Source of the DNA: Rhizopus sp. PT2906
Lineage: Eukaryota > Mucoromycota > Mucoromycetes > Mucorales > Rhizopodaceae
Direction: 5' to 3'
Assembly: GCA_025529335.1 (NCBI GenBank)
Contig: JAMYHX010000123.1
Span: 35,616 to 99,615, forward strand
DNA: 64,000 nt
Part shown: piece by piece, positions 25,119-35,540 of the stretch
How positions within the stretch are numbered: the stretch's first letter is position 1
Layout: the number at the start of each line of letters is the position of its first letter
Position numbers and translations under genes: made by a program
Notes under the pieces: model-generated
Database searches by the model: none
Told to the model about the DNA's origin: nothing
The model's input: only the letters and a program-made list of their open reading frames with translations

Positions 25119-26440
25119 CAATTTGATTGTTATCCAACAGGGCGCATCCCCCCTTTACCCTCCCCCTTTAAAATCTGCATCCTCTTTCTCTCTTTCTGTT
25201 CATTAAGGGCATCTATTCTTTCTACAAATATAAACTTTAAAAGAAGGTTTAATTTTATCATTATTCAAAACCCTATACTCAGCAAACATACGTTTAAAGA
25301 CACATACCCTTAGAATCACCAGTATGTCGGATATTTCCCGATAAAGAGAAGCAAAAAAATATATTATCAGCCCTTGTTAATGTGTCATTGATTATCTTTC
25401 TTGTCTATCTTTGGTTGTTATCTTAACAGGACTTGTATGCTTATTTCTGAATTATAAAGCACCACTGATAAAAAGGAGAAAAAATGGGCCATAGCTAGCA
25501 TTGTTTCCTTTGACTTCAGACCAAGCACTCTAAAAATGGAAAAGCTGCCCCATGTTGTGTAATACAAACTGCGCGCGTCTAGGCATATTTCAAGCATAAG
25601 AATGTAACAATGAACAAGAACTGCAAGTTTTGGTGCTTTCCTCTTCTTCACTATTGTTGACGTATTGAGCACTGTCTTGATAATATTGAAAAGTATGATA
25701 CAGTATAGTCTTCAAGTTCTCTATGATTGCATTATCCTTTCCAAAAAAGAAAAGCTAGATTAGACTCAAGTTCAAGCTCAACCATGTTAGACATGTATTT
25801 GTACACGGGGCGTCTGTTTCAATGTTTAGGTTCTTGGACTTGATCTTTTACTATAGAAGAGTAAAGAACAATTGTATGTATTAAAGAGAAAAGCAAAAAT
25901 ATGCACTCATTTACAATACTGGCTTTGGCAAACATGTAGAACATTGTCTTGGTCAACAAAGAGCTCATAGCTCTCGTACTCCTTTGCTAGACAGCTTTGC
26001 TGGAGACTTTATGTCACTTTTTCCTGTACAACCATTGTAAAGTTGTCTTTCTCAAAGCAAGATAAACTCTAGTCTTGGTCACCACTTGAAGTTTGTTTTT
26101 CGGTACCCCCGCGAGCTGGGCAAGCTCGAGGCATAAGGATGTACCAGATGTAATAAAAAGTCCCATGTATTGGATAAACCATGCTCTATTTTCGTTTCTG
26201 AATGACTTTTATGCCAATAAAGACGATGTTTTTGTATGTTTGATTAGCATGGGAAAAGAGTAAAAGCTGCTTTTTTATTTCCTCCTATTTCAAGGATTAA
26301 ACAAGTCTTGCAAGTGACCACAAAGCAATCTTTGGATGTACAGAATAGCACGTTCATCTCCAGAAATAAACAATGGAATAGCAAGTGTTGCGCCTGATGT
26401 TTCTAAAGGGTTCTTTTTTGTATTACAATAGTCCGAATGA
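25119..26440 (+). repeat. Long direct repeat, copy 1
   Basis: Homologous in the same orientation to 29865-31125. From about 25155 to 25635 the two copies are almost base-identical; from there to about 26440 similarity drops to roughly three quarters with small gaps. It has no convincing coding frame; the short frames shared by both copies are AT-rich translations. It could be a noncoding transposon terminus or an old duplicated flank. Confidence 0.85.
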
Positions 26441-26989
26441 ACACTAAGACAGATAGGTTACTTGTGCTTTTACATTAACGGCCACGAAGAACCTCAAAAC
26501 GGATAAAATTTTTGACTTTTTACCAAAAAAATTCTATCAGAGTGGCATTATCATATGTTACAAGTGAACATTTCCCTATCTTGGTTTAACAGATTTACGT
26601 ATTCTATCAATTCCATATTTCCTTTGCAATATTATCAAAAGAAAGATTCAGGTTTTATTTAATATGGAATGGTTTAATGGCCAATAAATCAAGATAAAAG
26701 TCTTTCTCTGCTATCATTTAAGTTTAGCAAGGAAGCTTCTTCGTATCAATGTTTTTGTAAAAGGTATCAATGGCTGCTTTTTTTATGTTTGTGTTCCCAT
26801 CAAGCTATTCTGAGCTCATCAGCACGTCAATTGGACGGAAGAGCAGTAAGCAGGTATCATTTGGAACGCTAAATCGAGGTTCACGGTAATTGGCAGTGAT
26901 AGAGGCGCTCGTGTCATCAGGAAACCTAGTGAAAGGCAAGATGCAAAGCAAATTCGATTCATTTAGTTGTTTTTGGCGAAGGCATGAGA
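26441..26989. other. Unassigned sequence inside the repeat-bounded island
   Basis: No gene recognised. The last part (about 26820-26989) may be the decayed continuation of the retroelement relic that follows. Confidence 0.35.
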
Positions 26990-28172
26990 AATAAGGATAC
27001 CGTTGCCATTAAGGGTGATCGACCTCAGCCTGTTCAGCATTGAGCACCAATATTGTGTCAGCCGTAGTGGAGTAATCAGAACTACAACTTGAACCTTGAT
27101 TGAAGATAGCCGTCTTATCACTTTGGGGGATCAGTCTCCACGGTGGGCTCAAATGCAAGCCTTTCTTCAGCCATTTCTGTTGAAATGCACCTGTTACCTT
27201 TGCCAACGGGTCCGGACGAAGGCTTCGATAAGTCGGAAGTCGATGGTTGGTCCTCGACACGAAGGTATGTATCTTCATCTTTCTCTTTCCTCATAGATGT
27301 TGTAAGTGTTGAAACTAACGTCTTGGTAATGTCCATTCGTAGAGTGGTAACATCTTCCTGCTTAGTTTATCAGCTTGGATGTTCGAAATTCCGGGAATGC
27401 GGAATACCTGTAGATCCAGCTGGTGTTTGTTGCGTATTTCGTGGATTCGTATTGCCACTTCTTTCAGGTATCCGGATGCGATTCCGCTTGATTTGCTAAC
27501 ATACTTTATAGCGGTGATGTTGTCTGAAAAGATTCGGATGGTTGAGCTTTCGAATCTTTTGGTGTGTAGCTGTAGGGCAAAGAAAATCGTTAGCAGTTAT
27601 CTTGAATTAATAGGTAGTGTTTATTTTTCGTGGCTCCAATAACCATTTGTCGTCATGTAAGAAGAATGGGCTCCCCGGCCGCTGTCGGAGGCATCGACCT
27701 ATGTATTAACTGCTGATTGACGGGATTCGTCCTTCTGTATAGGTAGTGCGTTTTTTTTTTTCTCGATCCACTCTTTCCATCAAGATAATCCCATTTGGCT
27801 TTGTTTAGAATGTATACATTTCTTTTCCCAATTGTTCGACGACCTGCTCAGGTGTCTTGCCATATTTCTTTGAAACTATCATATATGCAACAGAGTGTCT
27901 CCGATGGCTGGGACCATTGAGGTGATCTTTCCCAGTAAGATTGCTATCCATTGGCATAACTTTGGACTCTGCGAAAGCTGGAGTTGTGATATCCTTGACT
28001 TCAGTTTTTGAATTTTCTTTGAAGGGACCTGAATTTGCATCGATTTTGTATTGAATACAAAACCTAAAAACTCCTGAGTATGGGACGAAATAAAAGAGTT
28101 CTTTGTGTATTTACTAAAAGCCTTAATGTCCTCAAATGTTCTTTCACTCCTTTCTTCCATACTTTGTACCAC
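26990..28172 (-). pseudogene. DIRS-like retroelement relic (RT end, RNase H)
   Basis: Read on the minus strand, 28172-27879 encodes the end of a reverse transcriptase (FLGFVFNTKSMQIQVPSKK). After stops and frame changes, about 27620-27340 encodes an RNase H domain: LLTIFFALQLHTKRFESS, FSDNITAIKYVS with the catalytic-type Asp, and IQADKLSR. Further on, GLHLSPPWRLIPQ (27210-27170) is typical of the segment after RNase H in DIRS-like elements. The conserved SRELL block carries a stop in place of Glu. The RT palm is missing: the relic stops four bases before the small element at 28176. No tyrosine recombinase was seen. The frame is broken many times, so it is dead. A Ty3-like origin is less likely given the missing protease and integrase. 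Confidence 0.75.
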
Positions 28173-28175
28173 AAT

Positions 28176-29811
28176 TAGAACAATTTAAATTGTTTTAAAT
28201 CGTTTTAAAACGAACTTTCTTCACTTAACATCACCACAAATTGTTACCTTAATCTACGTCTGCTACGGATGTGGAGAAACAAAAGCCGAAGGGCGAAATC
28301 TTCTTTCGCATCTCTTTTCTAAACATTCTATTGAATTACCGAAGTTAAAACGTGGCTAACGACATCGTGATTCCATAAAGCATTCATAAAATGCAACAGT
28401 AATGAAACACATCCAAATATTCACAGACGATACACGTGTCCGTCTTGTTTAAATCACTTCAACTTTTGATGAATATGAATTACACGTAAAAAACACGTAC
28501 ATCGACCTTGTGTAGTATCCACGCTACTATTCAGTGCTTAAATATAATATCTAGAGTTGAACCTAATGTTACTATAAGATCTGTTACACCTTAATCAAAT
28601 GTGGTCAATGCAGTTTAAAAATATATCAGCTTCTGATTATATAAATATTGATTGTGCTATCATCTCTTTTCTCTTCACTTTATTCTGAATAAAGATACAA
28701 CATAGTCTCATCGTACTTTTACTTTGTTTAAACCTATCTTAAAAACCCAAATACAACACCTTGAACAAAGAGCAATTGTCGTCATTCCTCACAGACGAAG
28801 AAAGCATTCAGCATTCAAATTTTCAAATACCACATATTTACAACCACAAAATATGTTAAAATTCCCAAAAGATCATATCAATAGTTTCAGAACCATAGTT
28901 ACCATTGACCAAAAACAAGTTAATGAATCAAATCTTAGCACACTAAAACGATTTCCATCCGTAGAACAATTATTAAGAAAAGGGTTAAATCAAGAAGTAG
29001 ATAATTTACCGCCTTTTCTTTGGGAGTAAATTGGTTAATGCTGATCCTGAAGAACAGAAACTGATAAATGTCGTGAAGTTTTTGCTCACTAACTTTGCGA
29101 ACACTTGTTCAAATTTAGCAATCAACACGAAACCGAACAACGATTACGAAAGAATATTTTGGCAACGGCATATTGTGCCTATATTTCAAATCTTTGCTAA
29201 TCAAACAGACCTTATGTCAATAAATTGGTGTGAGATTGAAACGATTCATCATTCAATGGAGGAAATTTATAATTCCTTACAGAAAGGGGCGCCATGATAT
29301 ATGGATGGGTTAGCATACGATCTCTACCGAAATGAACGGGTGGCGTTTGAAGGGTCTTCAGGCGAATACAAGGCTAATATTAACAAGATAGTTGATGATA
29401 GCACTAAACAAGTCAGTACAATGATAGCAATGTTAAAAGGTATTGGAAATCGCCATTTGAACGCCAACTTTAAAACTCTTTTGGACACAGAAGTTTTTGG
29501 CATTCAGTCAGTTAGAACTAGCATTGTCTTATCGGAGGTACAGTTCAAGGAGGACGACAGATTTTCCTACCGTGAAGTCCGTTCTGCTGAAGTTCCAATT
29601 GTATACGAAGAAAGAAACAAATGGCTGAAAGTATTTGAAATTTTATGTTATATGCTCGTTGAGTTGAAAAAACAAAGGATAAATTACAAAGTAATAGAAG
29701 ATGAAGAACAGGGTGCAGTATTAGTAATGTCAGAAGATACTATTAAGAGTAAAATTAAATAAACTACATCGTTCTAAATCATTTTAAATCGTTTTAAATC
29801 GTCCTAAGTCG
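28176..29811 (+). mobile_element. Candidate small element with AT-rich terminal arms
   Basis: Arms at 28176-28214 and 29770-29811 share TTTTAAATCG-type 10-base units and align to each other in direct orientation (22 of 26 in the best stretch) and, less well, inverted. Between them lies one broken repeat-family gene. The left arm begins right where the DIRS-like relic ends, so the element may have inserted into it. No transposase was recognised. Confidence 0.45.
28724..29762 (+). pseudogene. Broken gene of the dispersed repeat family
   Basis: Three adjoining frames form one former protein: 28724-29029 (ending LPPFLWE), 29027-29294 in a shifted frame (SKLVNADPEEQKL), and 29298-29762 in the same frame as the second, after a TGA stop at 29295-29297 (MDGLAYDLYRNERVAFEGSS to the end KSKIK). 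One frameshift and one stop therefore separate it from a single protein of about 345 residues. No domain was recognised. The leader 28650-28712 matches that of the finger-containing member at 12941, suggesting a shared promoter. Here the N-terminal zinc fingers are absent. The long conserved tail suggests recent decay. Confidence 0.6.
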
Positions 29812-29864
29812 TAGACTTTATCAATGAAGCAAAGAAATAGATAAGCCAAGGCTGCCCTTTTTCA

Positions 29865-31125
29865 ATTTGATTGTTATTCAATGCCCTCTCTCTTCCCTCT
29901 CTCCCTCCCCCTTTAAAATCTGCATCCTCTTTCTCTCTTTCTGTTCATTAAGGGCATCTATTCTTTCTACAAATATAAACTTTAAAAGAAGGTTTAATTT
30001 TATCATTATTCAAAACCCTATACTCAGCAAACATACGTTTAAAGACACATACCCTTAGAATCACCAGTATGTCGGATATTTCCCGATAAAGAGAAGCAAA
30101 AAAATATATTATCAGCCCTTGTTAATGTGTCATTGATTATCTTTCTTGTCTATCTTTGGTTGTTATCTTAACAGGACTTGTATGCTTATTTCTGAATTAT
30201 AAAGCACCACTGATAAAAAGGAGAAAAAATGGGCCATAGCTAGCATTGTTTCCTTTGACTTCAGACCAAGCACTCTAAAAATGGAAAAGCTGCCCCATGT
30301 TGTGTAATACAAACTGCGCGCGTCTAGGCATATTTCAAGCATAAGAATGTAACAATGAGCAAGAACTGCAAGTTTTGGTACCTTTTGTTATTGTATATTG
30401 TATACTGAGGAGTATTAAAAAAACCATGATACAGTGTAGTCTTCAAGTGCTTTATGATTGTATTATTCAAATAAGAAACGCTAGACTAGATTAAGCTCAA
30501 GCTCAACCAGGTTAGACATGGAGCATCCACTTTGATGCTTAGGTTCTTGGACTTGATCTTTTATTACAGAAGAGTAAAGTACAATTTCATGTAAAGAGAA
30601 AAAGATGAGCCCATAGTTATGTTATAGACTTTTTGCAAGCAAATAATATAGAATATTGCCTTGATCAACAATAGCGAGCTCATAACTCTCTCGTATTCCT
30701 TTGTTGTAGCCTGATGTCGAGACTTCATGTACCTTTTTTTATCTGTGCAATTATTGCAAAGTTGTACTTCCTCAAAGCAAGATAAAGCCTAGCTTCGGTC
30801 ACCACTTAAGTTTGTTTTCTTTGGCACTCCTCTCTCGCGAGCTGGACAAACTCAAGATATAAGGGTTATAAAAAGTTCCATATACTAGATGAACAATGCT
30901 CTATTTTCGCTTCTGCATGAGTTTTATCTTTGATTAGAATAGAGCCACTTGCTTATTTCCTCTTGTTTCAAGGATTAAATAAGTCTTGTAAGCAGTCATA
31001 ATGCGGATATTTAAATGTACAGAAAAAAAAACATGTTTATCTCCAGAAATAAACAATGGGAATAATAAAAGTTGTACCTGCTACTCCTAAAGGGCTCTTT
31101 TTGTATTACAATAATCCGAATGAAT
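29865..31125 (+). repeat. Long direct repeat, copy 2
   Basis: Partner of 25119-26440. Nearly identical over the first 480 bases (to about 30380), then clearly diverged. It ends just before the Tc1/mariner-like terminus at about 31132. Confidence 0.85.
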
Positions 31126-31130
31126 GGTAA

Positions 31131-31665
31131 GATACAGTCATTCCAGAAAATAAAGTCGCTAATTTTGAATTGGATATTGTACCAAAAAAATCGTGTCCAA
31201 CAATGATGTCGACTGATTCAAAAATAAAGACGCGTTCACTTGCGATGGATCTGCTGCTGCAAGACGATTAGGTATTCATATCCGAGTTGCGCTGCTATGG
31301 GTCAAACGTTATTATGAAGACCATGAAAGCATCTTTGACAAAAAGAAAAAAAAAACGATCGTCATCGCATTCTTGATGACAATCCATCTGCGGTTGTATC
31401 TGAAGCGGTAGAAAGTTTGAAACGAGCTTTTAATGATCTCAACCTTTCGCTTAGTACTGTTTACAACTTCATGACAACTCAGTATGATCTGTCCATTAAG
31501 CAGTTACGGCTCCAACCTGTGGAAAGGAACAGCCAAGAAAAACTTCAGCAAAGGTACGAATGGGTCCAAAAGTGGTAGCAAATTGACCTGGATTTCAATA
31601 TAAATTGTATAGTTACAGTGCCTATTGACGCGTTTGATATGAATAATCATAATAGCTCAAGTGTA
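31131..31665 (+). pseudogene. Truncated Tc1/mariner-like transposase relic
   Basis: Begins with TACAGTCATTCCAG, which fits a Tc1/mariner end (TA then CAGT). The coding relic runs from about 31238 with a helix-turn-helix (CDGSAAARRLGIHIRVALLWVKRYY). It shifts frame in a run of A at 31343-31352, continues LDDNPSAVVSEAVESLKRAF to WVQKW, meets a TAG stop, and reaches a weak first catalytic block (PIDAFDMNNH, where the family has D-E). The rest of the DDE domain and the right terminus are missing. Confidence 0.7.
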
Positions 31666-31939
31666 ATCCTATAGTAGAGCATACATTCTACTTTACATTC
31701 CTCTATCGCATCTGTTAAGAATAAGAGTATTGACAACAATAATAGCATTGAAAAATAATCACATTGACCACATTTATCATACTGACAACATGAATAGTCC
31801 CTATAGAACTCTCACACAAACTTAATAATATTCAGCTCTTCTTTTTAGAGAACCTAATTCACAATTTATCGACTTAACTGCCTTTTTTCAATAACAAAGC
31901 TGAATATAACAAATTGCACAACAAATTTTCGGTGATGGA

Positions 31940-32203
31940 TTGAAGGGAAACGAATTAATGATCACGGCAGAAGATCTGCACAAAATCCATGATCAATGCA
32001 CAGGAGCAAAATCGTATCTGCTTAAAGATGTGAATCAAGCTTTGCTCAGGTTCAATGAACCACGAGATCTGTACTTCCAAATAGTGCCAATGATTCTGCA
32101 ACCAAAAATTGGCAATTCGTTGATAAGTACCACAAAGATCATGGCTTATTTAATTGGGAAACCATCTTTGAACTTGGCAAAAGTAAAAGAGCTATTTGGG
32201 TAA
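31940..32203 (+). CDS. Orphan frame, doubtful gene
   Basis: An 87-residue open frame (MKGNELMITAEDLHKIHD to KVKELFG). Composition is protein-like with amphipathic helices, but no domain is recognised and there is no clear promoter or splice context. It lies in the accessory island after the transposase relic and may be a fragment of an unrecognised mobile gene. Confidence 0.25.
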   Translation: MKGNELMITAEDLHKIHDQCTGAKSYLLKDVNQALLRFNEPRDLYFQIVPMILQPKIGNSLISTTKIMAYLIGKPSLNLAKVKELFG

Positions 32204-34130
32204 TTATTCAAAATGGGCTAGTGTCAAATCTGCATATGACCGATACCAGAAGCAAAAGCAATAATATTTGAAGCGAACCAAAGAGGAGTTTGTGTTATAA
32301 AATTGATGTTATGGAAATTTTCACATTTTATCAGTGAATAAAAACAATATGATAATAAGTCTGAATTTTCTGGTTAGCTTTATACCGTGCACGAAAAGAA
32401 AAGTGCTGGTATTTGCATTCATCTATGAAATTTTTACATTTCGGCACGCAAAGCGCAATGCAAAAACCAGTAGTAACGGAGGAATTGATCGGTTTTCAGC
32501 GTAAATGAGAAAACAGTATCATTCAATGTCAGTATCAACGAGGGATCACTCTTCAGGCATATCACTGTTACTGCTTATTGTAAGCAGACCGCTATGAAGG
32601 GTTATACTGTATTCCTAAAAATTACTGGCACTGATGCCAAGAGTAAAACCCGCACTTGTTAAATTCTAGGGAAACACTACATGCACTAGAAATTAGACTA
32701 ATAATACGTACGCTACTCTAGATACTACCTATGATGTCTTCTAACAAAGCTTTTCACCGTGTAGCGTCAAACTAAGCATGAGTTTATGAAATTACCATCT
32801 TGAATTGTTTCTTTTCAGGAAGAAGAAGGAGATAAAAAAGAAATGCTGTTATCTATTCTAATTTTATGTTGTCAGTTGATTGATAAAGGTGCAAGAATAC
32901 GTGTAATTATGATAAATTCATATTTTATGCCAGAGAGATTGAACTGGACAAGCCTTAGATTAGGTAGAGGCTTTTGTAATTTGACATTGTATAGTGACAA
33001 CATAGGTAGCGCCCCAAGGAAGCGCCCGTAGAATTAGTCTATTTTCTGGTACATTTTCTTGTGTATATAATGTTCGCCTTTCATCTACTATCATGTTTTA
33101 TTAAGTCAAGTCATTACGTTTTTTAAGAATGCATTAGTTTATCTTCGAATCCTTCTAGTGCATATTCAGTCAAGTCAAACGTCTCAGACATAATGAAGTT
33201 TACAGAAAAAAAGTAAAATAAAAAGGGTGAGATATTGGTTGCAGTTCTGTTGTTGTTGCTAGTACTCATGTAAACGTGTAGAATAAAGACAAAACAGTTG
33301 TGAGTCTATGTTTTATCCTTTTATTAAAAGTGAGAGGAGAAGCTCTTAGCAAAAAGAAATTAAGTTTTCCAAACGAGGTCAGAGTATTAATTAAGGTACA
33401 TGTAATAAAGTCAAATGCAAAATACGACGCACTGTACAACAAGAGGAATCTACATTCATTCCTACAACAATATTAGTCATTTTATATAATACATGCTGTG
33501 TATATGAACGCCCTTGGATTCAATAGTATTTCGTATATCTGAAGAGTCAGTTGATGGTTTGACTTAGGAATGATTTAGATATCAATAATAACTTCCAACA
33601 ATATCTCTTTACTTTTGTGTAAAACTATACACTACAACAATAACGCCACGCTGTAGTATAGACTTTCTTATACAGTATATTTACTCTTTGAATACTTTTT
33701 TTAAGTGAATATCAGTGCTAAAATACGATAGACGCGCGTCTACTTTTCATTGCTATCAATTCCGTATCTTAATCTTTATATAATTGTCCAAAGAGGGCCA
33801 GACCGGGAGCATGTTTGATGCTTGTTTGTGCGCTTGTGATTCAAAAAAAATGGAATATTCTACATGTTTAAGTTTAAGAACAAGATAGAGATAGAAGCAG
33901 CATAGAGTAATGAGGAAAGAGTTGATTATTCAGACAATATGTTGTGATTACTATAATGCCATGTACTACAAGTAAAAGTATTCTTATTTTCTCCTTTTTT
34001 TGCAATCAAAAGAAATAACAATCCTTTAGCTACAGAAACTAAAAGTCATTAAACTTATCCATTATATGATAGTAATCACACTGGTAAATACCTTAACAAC
34101 GAACCACTTCTCTCTCTATTTGATAATTCA
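32204..34130. other. Long gene-empty AT-rich stretch
   Basis: No supported gene. An imperfect inverted repeat (CTGGTATTTGCATT near 32406 against AATGCAAAAACCAG near 32457) and a small hairpin around 33627-33662 (CTATACACTACA/TGTAGTATAG) are visible. Confidence 0.4.
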
Positions 34131-34169
34131 AGCACATCTTGAACGATAAAGTGGTATCAACTTTGGCCA

Positions 34170-35507
34170 GCAGGGACTTTATTATGATGTCAAGCGTAAC
34201 ACTATCAACCACTTTAAGGCCTTCTATCAGCTCCCTCGTCTCTTTGAACGTCTTTGTTTACCCGTCGTCAACTATTTTCCTCTCTGGCGCTCATGGTCTC
34301 CTCGTTATGTTACCCTCGGCAACAAGATTCTCTGCCAAAGCATCCTGGGAAATAAATGGGCTAATGCTATCGATGAACTGGACTACTAGGCCCGAGTTGT
34401 CGACCTTGATTCAAAAGCCCTCAAGCCGCAAGAAGGTGGACAACTTAGATTCCGTGGCACTATTCAAACTGATGGTGCTGGTGTCACGGTTCTCAAGAAG
34501 AGGTTCGACAGGCAAATAAGATACACGGCAAGGTTCACAGTGGAGTATGGAACTATCTCTTACATCACCAATCTAACTCGACGAAATCATCAAGAGATTT
34601 TTGGTCGATGCGTCGCTGTGGAACCAGGAAGAAGAGATATACTGTATTGTGTACATGAAAGCTTTACACCAGAGCAACCAGTGCAATTTCGGTACATTAA
34701 ACAACAGCAAGACAAGACGTGGAAAACCAAAAAGTACCGTCGAATCTTGCAAGATCTCAAAGCCCAGGATCCTGATGTCGTTCAAGATGAGTAAGCCCTT
34801 TCTCAACAGCCAAGCAGCACCGTATCCGTAGAATACTTTGACCACTTCCTTCAAGCCAGGTCTGAACAGTCTGTCGCTCTCAGTGATTTCTATGGACATA
34901 CCATCATGAACCATGGTAATGGATACCCCTCTTTCGCAAAATCCGTCTTTCAGCGTACTTCAACAAACAACGCGCCGAACAAAAACTTATTCAAGACTTA
35001 CGCGCCAAGTGTGAAGAAGACGCCGTGTTTGTGATGGGAAACTGGACTGCTCCCCATGCTAGGTATCATGAGCTCATCGGTGGCCTTGGTTTCCAAAGAC
35101 TCCTCAAGAAACATGGGTTCCAAGTCTTATAGACAAGTACAAGACCAGTAGGTGCTGTCCAACCTGCCACAACGAAAGCCTCCATACGTTCCGTAGTGTT
35201 CCAAATTCTCGATCGTATCGACGTCAGCAATATCCTACGGTTATCTACCATGGTCTTTTAATGTAATAATATATTAACCACTTGGATGACTTTATACTGA
35301 TTGAACATTGCTTGTAGATGCACCAATCCATACTGTAGACCCGCCATGGCAGCACCAGATAGATATCGCTTATGGAACAGGGATGTTGCTGCTTGCCTCA
35401 ACTACATGCACATCCTTCGTGGGCTTCGACGTAATGGCATGGTTCCTGATAGGTTTCGCCGGGATGCTGTTGCTCCTACAAGACGTCGAAGAAGAGTGGA
35501 CGATTAG
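34170..35507 (+). pseudogene. Fanzor (TnpB-like) nuclease relic, locus A
   Basis: Fanzors are eukaryotic relatives of TnpB, RNA-guided RuvC nucleases carried by transposons. Here 34215-34520 encodes LPRLFERLCLPVV, LGNKILCQSILG and GTIQTDGAGVTVLKK (the TDGxxV hallmark) with a TAG stop at about 34387. After a frame change, 34540-34794 carries the RuvC-I block VAVEPGRRDILYC, with Glu (34621-34623) where Asp is expected. Then come a stop, and after another shift KIRLSAYFNKQRAEQKLIQ and FVMGNWTAPHARYHELIGG. A stop near 35130 is followed by the zinc-finger half RCCPTCHNES. After a further break the second half is RCTNPYC, and WNRDVAACLNYM holds the RuvC-III Asp (35382-35384). At least three frameshifts and several stops make it dead. 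It differs in sequence from loci B-D, so it is a separate lineage. Confidence 0.82.
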
Positions 35508-35540
35508 GAGCAACCAAGAACTAGAATACGATTAGACGAT

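Noticed and set aside
27096..27642. Plus-strand frames over the DIRS relic
   Set aside because: They are complements of the RNase H reading on the minus strand and carry no motif of their own.
25119..31125. Direct repeats as LTRs of one retrotransposon
   Set aside because: No TG...CA ends, primer site or gag-pol between them, and the divergence is uneven.
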